DNA from: Planctomycetaceae bacterium
GTDB lineage: Bacteria > Planctomycetota > Planctomycetia > Planctomycetales > Planctomycetaceae
Direction of reading: 5' to 3'
Assembly: GCA_029259845.1 (NCBI GenBank)
Contig: JAJDEI010000252.1
Span: 1 to 45,276, forward strand
DNA length: 45,276 nucleotides
Of the stretch, positions 33,930 through 41,878 are shown piece after piece; position 1 is the stretch's first letter; each line of letters opens with the position of its first letter. The position numbers and the translations under genes are program-made. The notes under the pieces are model-generated. The model did no database searches. It was given only the letters and a program-made list of their open reading frames with translations, and was not told where the DNA came from.

Positions 33930-34613
33930 ATGCGGCTGCTTGTCATCGAGGACTATCAACCGATTCGCGATGCGGTCTCGCAAGGGCTGAGCGAGGCCGC
34001 ATTTGCCGTTGACGTGGCGGCCAATGGCCGGGACGGCCTGTGGTATGCGCAGAGCAACGACTACGATGTGATCGTGCTTGACTTGATGCTCCCGGATATC
34101 GAAGGACTCACGATTCTCCGGCAACTTCGAGAGGCTGGGTGTCGGGCACGGATCCTCATTCTCACAGCCAAGGATGCGATCGAAGATCGCGTCGAGGGGT
34201 TGGACAGTGGTGCGGACGACTACGTTCTCAAACCGTTTGTCTTTGAAGAACTGCTGGCGCGGATTCACGTGCTGGTGAGACGCAAATATGAACAGCCCAA
34301 CCCGGTCATTCGCATCGACAATCTGGTCATCGACACATCCCGGCAGACCGTGCGACGGGGCGACAAGCCCGTCGACCTGACCAAACGCGAATACTCGCTG
34401 CTCGCCTTCCTGGCCCTGCGGCAAGGCCAAGTTGTCTCACGCACGGAAATCTGGGAAAACGTCTATGAATTCGACTCCGACACGCACAGTAACGTCGTCG
34501 ACGTTTATATTCGTTACTTGAGGAAGAAACTCGAACGTCCGGAGTGGACGAAGCTGATTCATACACGTCGGGGGTTCGGGTATTTCCTCGGTGTTGAAGG
34601 AGAGTCGACGTGA
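33930..34613 (+). CDS. OmpR/PhoB-family response regulator
   Basis: 227 residues. Receiver domain: LLVIEDYQPIRDA (acidic pocket), phosphoacceptor D51 in VIVLDLMLPD, T78 in ILTAKD and K100 in DYVLKPF. The winged-helix output domain spans ~125-222 (VDLTKREYSLLAFLALRQGQ, VVDVYIRYLRKKLERP, HTRRGFGYFL). It is a DNA-binding transcription factor. It is 47 bases after the PepSY gene, and its stop overlaps the sensor kinase start (GTGA), so the pair is translationally coupled. Confidence 0.95.
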   Translation: MRLLVIEDYQPIRDAVSQGLSEAAFAVDVAANGRDGLWYAQSNDYDVIVLDLMLPDIEGLTILRQLREAGCRARILILTAKDAIEDRVEGLDSGADDYVLKPFVFEELLARIHVLVRRKYEQPNPVIRIDNLVIDTSRQTVRRGDKPVDLTKREYSLLAFLALRQGQVVSRTEIWENVYEFDSDTHSNVVDVYIRYLRKKLERPEWTKLIHTRRGFGYFLGVEGEST

Positions 34614-36157
34614 GACCGTCACTGCGATCGCGGCTGATGATCGGAATCGCGGCCACAACGCTTCTCGTCCTGATCGCTTCGACGGCGATCGTCGATTCGC
34701 TCATCCGTCGCAGCCTCACTGCCGAGTTCGACCAACTCCTGGGCGCGAAAGCACGGGCACTCGCTGCGATGATTGAGCAAGACGGCGACCGTGTCGACAT
34801 CGAGTTTGCCGAACATCCGTTGCCGGAGTTCGCACGCAGCGTTCGGCCGGAATACTACGAGGTGTGGCGTGGCGAGGGGACCGTGCTCGCGAAGTCGCGT
34901 CGCCTTGAAGGCGCGGACCTCCCGCAGGTCAACGGATCGAGCGGTTCACCCGGCATCCGGCGGATCACGCTGCCGGACGGTCGGGCCGGGCGGGTCGTTG
35001 GCATCCAATTCTTGCCACGCGTCGACAGAGAGCCGAGAGACCCGTCTCCGTGGGATCCCGCGAATCCCGGGATCGAGGATTTTGACGCCGTCGACGACAG
35101 CAAACAAGTCGGCGTCTCAATTGCGGTGGCACGCGATACAAGCGATCTCGACAAGACGCTGGCCCGCATTTTCGGAGTCTTGTGTGGTTCGGGTCTTGTG
35201 ACGGTGGCCTTGATTGTCGGAGTTCTGGCATGGCTGGTCACTCATAACCTGCGTCCCGTGCACGAACTAGCCCTCCAAATCGGGCGAATGGACGAGAAGT
35301 CACTCGCGTCGAGAGTGCACGTCGCGAATGCCCCTCAGGAGTTGGCGCCGGTGGTATCGCGGCTGAACGAACTGATCGACCGACTCGAGTCTGCCTTTGA
35401 GCGGGAGAAGACGTTGACAGCCGACATCGCCCACGAACTGCGGACACCCTTGTCTGGCATTCGGAGCACGCTGGAAGTCTCCCTGAGCCGCCAACGTGAT
35501 GCCGAGGGTTACCGCGATGCGATGCGGAAGTGTCTGGTGATCTGTGATCAGATTCAGCCAGTCGTTGCGACGCTCCTCTCTCTGGCTCGGATCGAAGCGA
35601 ATCGCGAGAATGTTGATTCTGGTTGCGTCGACATGGAACTCGTGTTGCAGAAATGTTGGAAGCAGTTCGAGCATCGGGCCCACGAGCGACGGCTCAACGT
35701 TTCCTGGGACTGTGAACCGCGGGTTTTCCTCAATACCGACCCAGCCATGTTCCGCGTCGTGGTGCGCAATCTCATGGATAACGCGGTCTGTTATGCGGAC
35801 CAGGGGGGCACGATTCGAATCGGGGCCTTCCTCACGGAGACCCAGTATGAGTTGAGCGTGGTGAATTCGGGATGCGTGCTGTTGGAACAGGAAGCGGAAC
35901 ACGTTTTTGAGCCGCTCTGGCGGGCCGATCCTGCCCGATCCGACACGGGAACTCATGCCGGACTGGGCCTCGCACTGTGTCGCAGGATTCTCAATGTCCT
36001 GGGGGGAGCGATTTCCGCTTCCGTGCAGAGAGGAGACTTTTGTGTTTTGGTCGCCTTCGACCTCAAGCAGATCGAGATTGCGTCAGTGGGCCATCCGGGC
36101 CGCTCAGACAGTGGGACTCGCACGCATTCAGAGTCGGGGCGTCCGAGCATTCCGTAA
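34610..36157 (+). CDS. Sensor histidine kinase
   Basis: 515 residues from a GTG start overlapping the regulator stop. TM1 ~10-30, periplasmic sensor ~31-185, TM2 ~187-211, HAMP ~212-265, HisKA box ADIAHELRTPLSGIRS with H275. The ATPase domain follows: RVVVRNLMDNAVCYAD (N box), FEPLWRADPARSD (F box) and GTHAGLGLALCRRI (G2 box). The N box has NLMDNAV where most have NLLxNA. It phosphorylates the adjacent response regulator. The last ~35 residues (GHPGRSDSGTRTHSESGRPS) are unconserved. Ligand unknown; the triple-PepSY protein upstream is a candidate partner. Confidence 0.93.
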   Translation: MRPSLRSRLMIGIAATTLLVLIASTAIVDSLIRRSLTAEFDQLLGAKARALAAMIEQDGDRVDIEFAEHPLPEFARSVRPEYYEVWRGEGTVLAKSRRLEGADLPQVNGSSGSPGIRRITLPDGRAGRVVGIQFLPRVDREPRDPSPWDPANPGIEDFDAVDDSKQVGVSIAVARDTSDLDKTLARIFGVLCGSGLVTVALIVGVLAWLVTHNLRPVHELALQIGRMDEKSLASRVHVANAPQELAPVVSRLNELIDRLESAFEREKTLTADIAHELRTPLSGIRSTLEVSLSRQRDAEGYRDAMRKCLVICDQIQPVVATLLSLARIEANRENVDSGCVDMELVLQKCWKQFEHRAHERRLNVSWDCEPRVFLNTDPAMFRVVVRNLMDNAVCYADQGGTIRIGAFLTETQYELSVVNSGCVLLEQEAEHVFEPLWRADPARSDTGTHAGLGLALCRRILNVLGGAISASVQRGDFCVLVAFDLKQIEIASVGHPGRSDSGTRTHSESGRPSIP

Positions 36158-36499
36158 CCTCTCACTGCTGCGGCGCCGCGGCTGGCAAGTAACCGGGATC
36201 ACCTGCGCTGACGCGGGTCCGGGATCGCCTGCGGCGGCCGCGCATTCGTGATGTGGGGTTTCTCGGTCGGAACGTTCTGGAGCAGGGGATTTGTGTGAGC
36301 CCGAACATCTCACGCCGGCTCGGCTTGCAGACATCGGGGTCGATTATCTGGGAAAGTCACCTTCTCTCCGGATCGTGCGGTGCCTACGATGGACGCGACC
36401 GCTCTCCCAGCCGGGCAGATCGGCGATCAAGGATGAATCTCGCCCGATCCTTTGGCCGCCCTCTTTGATTGGCATCCCTGCACGATTGACACGCCGCAC
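36158..36499. other. Intergenic region, nothing recognised
   Basis: 342 bases between the sensor kinase and the soluble kinase. Open frames here show no protein pattern, ribosome site or strong hairpin with a T run. It presumably carries the kinase promoter. Confidence 0.5.
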
Positions 36500-37603
36500 A
36501 TGGAAGTTCTTCAAGACGTCGGTTCCGAGATGACGCCTACGCGTCCGTTCTCTGCGGTCGAGTCAGCCGCTCAGGAATTGCAGAATTGCTTCGAGACGCT
36601 CACCCGCAGCCGGCAGGTCAGCTGGCAGATGAGTTATCGTCTGCTGAAATCGCTGGGAGCCGGCGGGCAGGGGGTCGTCTATCTGGCGGACCGCATCAAT
36701 CCACACGACTTGTCGTTTCGGCTGGCGCTCAAATTTTACCGGCCGGATGTCTATCCGGACGTGGAATCCTACCGGAAGGACATGGCCCGGATCGCCCGGG
36801 TGGCGATGAAACTGGCTCGCCCGCAGCAGGACCGCTTGTTGGATGTGTTCAACGTGGTGGAGTCAGGCGGTGTGCAGGTGGTACCGATGGAATGGGTGGA
36901 CGGCATCGATCTGGCCCACCTGCTGCGTCCCCATATGCTGGAACTGGTCAGAGAGCAGGTCGATGACGACCGCTGGGCCCATGTGAACGACGTCGTCGTG
37001 ACGCATGCCAAGTCGCAGTTACGGCTGCAACCGGGGGTGGCCAGCGCGATTCTCCGGGACTGCCTGGTGGGGCTCGCATCCCTGCACCGCGAAGGGATCG
37101 TGCATGCGGACATCAAGCCGGGGAACGTCATGATTAAACGGACCGGCACCTGTAAGCTGATCGACTTCGGGTCCGCATTTCATGTGGACGATCTGCCCTT
37201 GCGACCGACATGGACGCCTCGGTACGCGGCTGTGGAGGTCCTCCAGGGGGCCGTGCCGACACCGGTCTCCGACCTTGCCAGTTTGGGATATGTCTTTGTC
37301 GAGATGCTGTCCGGCGAGTATTCGTTTGCCGAGGCACACGCTCCGGAGGAATTGATCGCCGCCAAGCGGCAACTGCCCGATGCGCTGACGACGTTGCTGC
37401 CGGCCGATGTCGCCAAGAACCGCCGATTGCTGCGGCTCGTGCGGCGGTTGATCGATCCCGAACCGGCCCGCCGCTTCCCCTCCGCCGAAGCAGCAGAACT
37501 CGGCACCGACGGCGCCGCCGCGTTCCAAAAACAACTCGTCATGGGAGACCTGTCCAGCGAATATGCGAACGAGATTCGCCTGTTGCTGGAAAAGATCGGC
37601 TGA
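36500..37603 (+). CDS. Soluble Ser/Thr protein kinase-like protein (non-RD)
   Basis: 367 residues from MEVLQDVGSEMTPTRP; upstream TTG (36452) or downstream ATG (36530) are alternatives, none with a clear ribosome site. Kinase motifs: LGAGGQGVVYLAD (glycine loop), LALKFYRPD (Lys), VHADIKPGNVM (catalytic Asp204, but the Arg of HRD is Ala), LIDFGSA (Asp222), then TPRYAAVEV and DLASLGYVFVEML. It ends just after the C-lobe and has no transmembrane segment, so a cytoplasmic kinase is predicted. The non-RD form usually does not need activation-loop phosphorylation. The next gene starts 229 bases on, after a REP palindrome. Confidence 0.85.
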   Translation: MEVLQDVGSEMTPTRPFSAVESAAQELQNCFETLTRSRQVSWQMSYRLLKSLGAGGQGVVYLADRINPHDLSFRLALKFYRPDVYPDVESYRKDMARIARVAMKLARPQQDRLLDVFNVVESGGVQVVPMEWVDGIDLAHLLRPHMLELVREQVDDDRWAHVNDVVVTHAKSQLRLQPGVASAILRDCLVGLASLHREGIVHADIKPGNVMIKRTGTCKLIDFGSAFHVDDLPLRPTWTPRYAAVEVLQGAVPTPVSDLASLGYVFVEMLSGEYSFAEAHAPEELIAAKRQLPDALTTLLPADVAKNRRLLRLVRRLIDPEPARRFPSAEAAELGTDGAAAFQKQLVMGDLSSEYANEIRLLLEKIG

Positions 37604-37673
37604 CGTGGACGAAGATGCGTTTCTCCGGCGGTCGTCTGTCCGGCGGCTGCCGTCCCAACGGCTGCAACCCCGA

Positions 37674-37718
37674 CCGTCCGTTTAGCCGCACATTTCAAAT
37701 GTGCGGCTAAACGGACGG
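37674..37718. repeat. REP palindrome, copy 2
   Basis: Perfect inverted repeat with 22-base arms (CCGTCCGTTTAGCCGCACAT...) around one central base. The core (TTTAGCCGCACATTT) is the same family as copies at 7135 and around the RAYT gene. It lies between the kinase stop and the TPR gene. Confidence 0.93.
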
Positions 37719-37832
37719 GTGTGCGACGATACGGACAAATGTTGGCGACGAGGGCCGACACGAGGCATCGCGTGCGGGCATTCGTGCGTACAATCAAGGC
37801 CGGTCCGTCCACATCACCGGGAGAGACAACGC

Positions 37833-40592
37833 GTGTTGATTCGAGTTGGTACGGTCGCTCTCGTTTGCTTGCTCGTCCGTCTTGTCGCATCCGCCGCCGA
37901 TGTCGAATCGCAGGTCGCAGCCGCGCGCGTGCACCTGCAGAGCGGCCGCTACGAACAGGCGGCTGACGCGTACCGGGAACTGCTGTCGCAAGACAACGGG
38001 CAACCCCAAGCCGTCCGGCTGGCGACACTGGGGTTGAGCGAATCGCTGGAGGCGCGCGGATTGTGGGACGCTGCTGTGGGCGTTGTCCGCGACGCACTCG
38101 AGCAACAGCCGGACGACCCAGCGCTCCTCGCCCGACTTGCCGAACTCCAGTTTCTTCGCGGAGATTACGCCGCCGCCGAGCAGACCGCCGCAGCGGCACT
38201 CCGGCACGACGGCGATCAACTCCGCGCAAGGCTCGTCCAAGCGCATGTCTTCACGGAAACCGGGCGGCTCGATGCCGCGCTGACCGAATATCGCTGGTTC
38301 GTGCGGTACTACAATCGCGCGCAACCGACCGACGCCGAGTCTCTGTTGTTGGTCGCTGAAGGCTCGCTGCAATACGCCCGCTGGAAGAGCGTCTCGTCGA
38401 TTTTCGACTTCGTGATCAACACGCTGTGTCCCGATGCGCTGGCAGACGATCCGCACTGTTGGGGGGCGGCGCATCTGTCCGGCGTTGTGCTGCTGGAGAA
38501 GTACAACCGCGCACAAGCGGTCCCCGAACTGAACGCCGCGTTGGCAACCAACCCGCAAGCGGCGGCAGTCCTTGTTTCACTCGGCGAGGCGGCGCTGCAG
38601 GAGTCCGAACTGGAACAGGCGGTCGATCTTGCGCGGCGGGCACTGGCCATCAATCCGCGTCTGGCGCCGGCCCTCCGATTGGCGGCGGATGTGTCGCTCA
38701 TTTCCGGCGACACGCAAGCGGCGATGAAATTCATTGAACCGTCGCTTGGCATCAATCCGCACGACCAACGCACCCTGGCGCAACAAGCGACGGTATTCTT
38801 GCTGGAAGACGGAATCCCCAATGCGGATCGATTGCAGGAGCTGTTCGGCGAGGAGGCCGATGCAACGCCGCTGCGAAACGACAAGTCGGACGGCGAGGGG
38901 AACCGCTTTGTGGGGCTGTGGACGGAGTTGGTCGCACGGAATCCCAAGCCGGGCCTGTTTCTCACTCGGATCGGCCAATCACTCGACGGGCGACGGAAGT
39001 ACGCGGAAGCGGAGGCGTGCTTTCGGCGGGCGACCGCGCTGATGCCCCGGCTCGCCGCTCCGCGCACCGAACTCGGCATGCTGCTCATGCGGGCCGGCAA
39101 GCTCGAAGACGCGGCGAAGATTCTCGATGAGGCATTCCAGGCGGACCCCTATCACGTCCGTGTGAGCAACATGCGGAAGGTCATCCGGCAACTCCAAGCG
39201 TACGCCATCGTTTCGTCCGACCATTTTGTCATCCGAGTGCCGGACGACGAACGCGTCCTCGGTGAGGAGATGTCCCGCTATCTGGAACAAACGTACGACG
39301 AGCTCACCGCAATGTACGGCTACGAGCCGGAGACGCGGACGCAGTTCGAGGTTTACGGCGAGGCGAAGGGGCAGTCGGCTCATCAGTGGTTTAGTGCGCG
39401 AATGGTCGGACTGCCGTGGGTGCAGACGATCGGCGCCTCGACCGGCATGATCGTGGCGATGGCGTCGCCGCACGGGCTGGCGGAACCGTTCAACTGGGCG
39501 CGGGTCGTGCGGCACGAGTTCGTGCACATCCTCACGCTGCAGCAGACCGACTTCAACATCCCGCACTGGTACACCGAAGCCCTCGCCGTCCGCACCGAGG
39601 GAGCCATTCCCCAATCGTGGGATACGCTGTTGCTCGAACGTGTGCCGGCTGGGGAGGTGTTCACGCTGGACGATATCAACAGCGGCTTCATCCGTCCCGA
39701 AGGTCCGACCGACTGGAACATGGCGTACTGTCAGAGTTGGCTGTATGCGCGGTACATCGCTGATCGGTTCGGAGAGGCGGCACTCAACGGTCTGATCGAC
39801 GCCTATCGCCGCAACCTGTCGACCCCCGAGGCGATCGCCGAAGTCTGCGGCGTCGACATCGATGAATTCGAAAAAGGATACACGGCCTTTCTCCATGAGT
39901 ACGTCGACGAGATCCGCCACACGCGCGTTACCCCGCCACTGAGCATTGACGCGGCAACCGAACGATGGACACAAGACCCCGATGATTCGGAGGCATGGGC
40001 AAACGTCGCCTGGGCGATGTGGCGTCAGGGTAACCGTCGCGAGGCCCGTGAGATGGCCGACGAAATCCTCGCCGTCGATGCCCGACAGCCGCTCGCCGTG
40101 GCGATTCTGGCGGAGGCCGAATTAGAGGCCGGCCGTCCCGCCGAAGCGGAGAAACTGTTGCAGTCCGCCTTCGATGCCGCCGATCCGCATCCGGCGATTC
40201 TCGAACGACTGGCCAAACTCCGCGCTGCAACCGACGACTGGACCGCCGCCCGCGATCTCTGGGAACAGGGCGCCCGGCGATGGCCTCGCGAGCCGCGGTT
40301 CTTGCGAGGGCTCGCGTTGGCACTCCTGCAACTGGAGGACAACAACCGATTGCGAGAGGTTCTCGTGAAGATCGCCGCGCTGGACGCCGACAACGGACTC
40401 GTCCGCAAGAAACTGGCCCACATGGCCTTTGACGCCGAAGACTGGGTCGCGGCCATCCGCTGGGGAACCGCATCCCTGCACTGCGACGTTCGAGACGGCT
40501 CGATGCACCGCCTCCTGTCCGAAGCCTACAAACACACAGGTGACACCGAGGCGGCCATGCATCACACTCAACAGGCTGATCGCGCGAAGTAG
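37833..40592 (+). CDS. Exported TPR protein with Peptidase-MA-like metalloprotease domain
   Basis: 919 residues from a GTG start (GTGTTGATTCGAGTT) with GGAGAG about nine bases upstream. Signal peptide LIRVGTVALVCLLVRLVASA. TPR units run from ~25 to ~460 (AARVHLQSGRYEQAADAYRE, ARLAELQFLRGDYAAAEQTA, IGQSLDGRRKYAEAEACFRR). A gluzincin domain at ~480-690 contains VVRHEFVHILTL (HEFVH, H561) and WYTEALAVRTEG (third ligand Glu). Further TPRs follow to the C-terminus (NVAWAMWRQGNRREAREMAD ...). It is a zinc peptidase of the MA clan joined to protein-interaction repeats, periplasmic or surface. Substrate unknown. Confidence 0.87.
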   Translation: MLIRVGTVALVCLLVRLVASAADVESQVAAARVHLQSGRYEQAADAYRELLSQDNGQPQAVRLATLGLSESLEARGLWDAAVGVVRDALEQQPDDPALLARLAELQFLRGDYAAAEQTAAAALRHDGDQLRARLVQAHVFTETGRLDAALTEYRWFVRYYNRAQPTDAESLLLVAEGSLQYARWKSVSSIFDFVINTLCPDALADDPHCWGAAHLSGVVLLEKYNRAQAVPELNAALATNPQAAAVLVSLGEAALQESELEQAVDLARRALAINPRLAPALRLAADVSLISGDTQAAMKFIEPSLGINPHDQRTLAQQATVFLLEDGIPNADRLQELFGEEADATPLRNDKSDGEGNRFVGLWTELVARNPKPGLFLTRIGQSLDGRRKYAEAEACFRRATALMPRLAAPRTELGMLLMRAGKLEDAAKILDEAFQADPYHVRVSNMRKVIRQLQAYAIVSSDHFVIRVPDDERVLGEEMSRYLEQTYDELTAMYGYEPETRTQFEVYGEAKGQSAHQWFSARMVGLPWVQTIGASTGMIVAMASPHGLAEPFNWARVVRHEFVHILTLQQTDFNIPHWYTEALAVRTEGAIPQSWDTLLLERVPAGEVFTLDDINSGFIRPEGPTDWNMAYCQSWLYARYIADRFGEAALNGLIDAYRRNLSTPEAIAEVCGVDIDEFEKGYTAFLHEYVDEIRHTRVTPPLSIDAATERWTQDPDDSEAWANVAWAMWRQGNRREAREMADEILAVDARQPLAVAILAEAELEAGRPAEAEKLLQSAFDAADPHPAILERLAKLRAATDDWTAARDLWEQGARRWPREPRFLRGLALALLQLEDNNRLREVLVKIAALDADNGLVRKKLAHMAFDAEDWVAAIRWGTASLHCDVRDGSMHRLLSEAYKHTGDTEAAMHHTQQADRAK

Positions 40593-40611
40593 CGAAGAGC
40601 ATCTCCATTCC

Positions 40612-40652
40612 GCGTGGCATGCCGGCACGGCTGACACAGCCGTGGCACGCGC
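40612..40652. repeat. Palindrome after the TPR-metallopeptidase
   Basis: GCGTG...GCACGGCTG-ACA-CAGCCGTG...CACGC, an inverted repeat starting 20 bases after the stop. No T run follows, so a dispersed repeat is as likely as a terminator. Confidence 0.6.
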
Positions 40653-40702
40653 TTTCAACTGGCCATCGTTCCCCATCCTCGACTCGCGACTCCCTTCTCC
40701 CC

Positions 40703-41029
40703 ATGACGCCCTCCGACCCGCGCCCCCTGTCGCTCGCCGACCTCCAATCCCTGATCGAGACGATGTACTCCCGCAAGGATGAGGCCCGCGGGGTCGACGG
40801 CACATTCATGTGGCTGATGGAGGAGATTGGCGAACTGGCCGCCGCCCTGCGGGACGACACGCCCAAAACAGAACTCGCCGCCGAGTTTGCTGACGTCCTC
40901 GCCTGGCTGGCCACGATCGCCAACGTCGCCGGCGTCGACCTGCAACAGGCGGTCCTCGATAAGTACGGCAACGGCTGTCCCGGCTGCGGCCGAATGGTCT
41001 GCACCTGCAGCGACGCCGACAAGCCGTAA
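40703..41029 (+). CDS. MazG-like pyrophosphohydrolase with C-terminal Cys cluster
   Basis: 108 residues from MTPSDPRPLSLADLQSLIET. Motifs of the all-alpha NTP pyrophosphatases: WLMEEIGELAAALRD (EExxE) and EFADVLAWLATIANVAGVDL (ExxD). It is a small MazG-type enzyme that hydrolyses (d)NTPs to monophosphates, probably as a dimer or tetramer. The C-terminus (YGNGCPGCGRMVCTC) adds CxxC...CxC, a possible zinc site. It sits between the TPR gene and the REP-flanked transposase, apparently as an independent gene. Confidence 0.82.
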   Translation: MTPSDPRPLSLADLQSLIETMYSRKDEARGVDGTFMWLMEEIGELAAALRDDTPKTELAAEFADVLAWLATIANVAGVDLQQAVLDKYGNGCPGCGRMVCTCSDADKP

Positions 41030-41041
41030 CGCATCGCGCAC

Positions 41042-41120
41042 GTTTCGCCACACATGCCACTCATGTGTTTCGGCACGCGCCGCCCATGTTTAGCCACACA
41101 TTTCACATGTGTGGCGAATC
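41042..41120. repeat. REP palindromes, left flank of RAYT
   Basis: Two imperfect copies: GTTTCGCCACACATG...CATGTGTTTCGGCAC (41042-41076) and GTTTAGCCACACAT...ATGTGTGGCGAATC (41088-41120). Both are variants of the REP core, the second immediately before the transposase gene. Confidence 0.85.
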
Positions 41121-41137
41121 CCTGCTACCATGCCCGC

Positions 41138-41737
41138 ATGGTTCTGGGTTATCACGTCATCCTCGGCCTGTACGGTTTCTGGCTGCCCAACGACCCGCGC
41201 GGCTCCTGGTCGGAGTTCGTCTGGTCCGAAGCGCTCAGCAAACATGGCGACGCCACCAAAGTCGACACCCGCCAATCGGTCGCCCACAAACGTCACGACG
41301 TTCATCGGCGTCTGGCCGCAAGGCGCGACTTGAAATTCCCGCCGGTCAAGCTCGATGGCCGACAGGCGCTCGCCGTCTCCGAAGGCATCGCACGGGCCTC
41401 CGAGCTGACCGGTGCGCCCCTATGGGCATGCAGCATTCTCCCAGAACACGTCCATCTGGTCATCGGGCGATTCAACGACACCGCCGAAGCATTCGTCGCC
41501 GAGGCCAAACAACGCGCAACGCTGCGACTCAACGCGGAAGGCCTGCATCCACTCGCCGACGCACGCACGTTGTCCGGTCGACGTCCCTCCCCGTGGGCGC
41601 GCGGGTTCTGGAACGTCTTCCTCAACGACGAAGCCCACGTCCGCACAGCCATTCGTTACGTCGAAGACAACCCCACGAAAGACGGCAAACCCCGCCAACA
41701 GTGGTCGTTCGTCACCCCCTACGATCCCACGGTTTAG
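41138..41737 (+). CDS. REP-associated tyrosine transposase (RAYT, Y1/HUH type)
   Basis: 199 residues from MVLGYHVILGLYGFWLPNDP. The HUH motif is PEHVHLVIG (H104, H106) and the nucleophile is probably Y174 in TAIRYVEDNPTKDGKP, the usual RAYT context. The gene is flanked on both sides by REP palindromes of the same family found elsewhere in the window, the defining context for RAYTs, which nick single-stranded REP hairpins. Its stop TAG (41735-41737) is provided by a half-REP (GTTTAGCC). It is shorter than IS200/IS605 elements' full units and has no partner gene, so it is a domesticated single-copy type. Confidence 0.9.
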   Translation: MVLGYHVILGLYGFWLPNDPRGSWSEFVWSEALSKHGDATKVDTRQSVAHKRHDVHRRLAARRDLKFPPVKLDGRQALAVSEGIARASELTGAPLWACSILPEHVHLVIGRFNDTAEAFVAEAKQRATLRLNAEGLHPLADARTLSGRRPSPWARGFWNVFLNDEAHVRTAIRYVEDNPTKDGKPRQQWSFVTPYDPTV

Positions 41738-41790
41738 CCACACATGCGCCACGTTTAGCCACACATTTCAAATGTGTGGCTAAACGTGGC
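41731..41790. repeat. REP palindromes, right flank of RAYT
   Basis: A half copy (GTTTAGCCACACATG, from 41732) is followed by a perfect palindrome 41748-41790 with 21-base arms (GCCACGTTTAGCCACACATT...). The half copy supplies the transposase stop codon. Confidence 0.92.
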
Positions 41791-41878
41791 GGCGCTCAAC
41801 GATGGCCCCGATGCGTTATCGTCCTCGTCCAACCCCGCTGCGGTCGCCCCATCATCATCATCGGTCGTCGCCGCGACG

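Noticed and set aside
37674..37718. Perfect palindrome considered as an intrinsic terminator
   Set aside because: No T run follows and the same core recurs elsewhere, so it is a REP copy; it may still slow polymerase.
41748..41790. Right palindrome considered as terminal inverted repeat of a DDE insertion sequence
   Set aside because: The enclosed gene is a Y1/HUH transposase, which uses subterminal hairpins rather than terminal inverted repeats.
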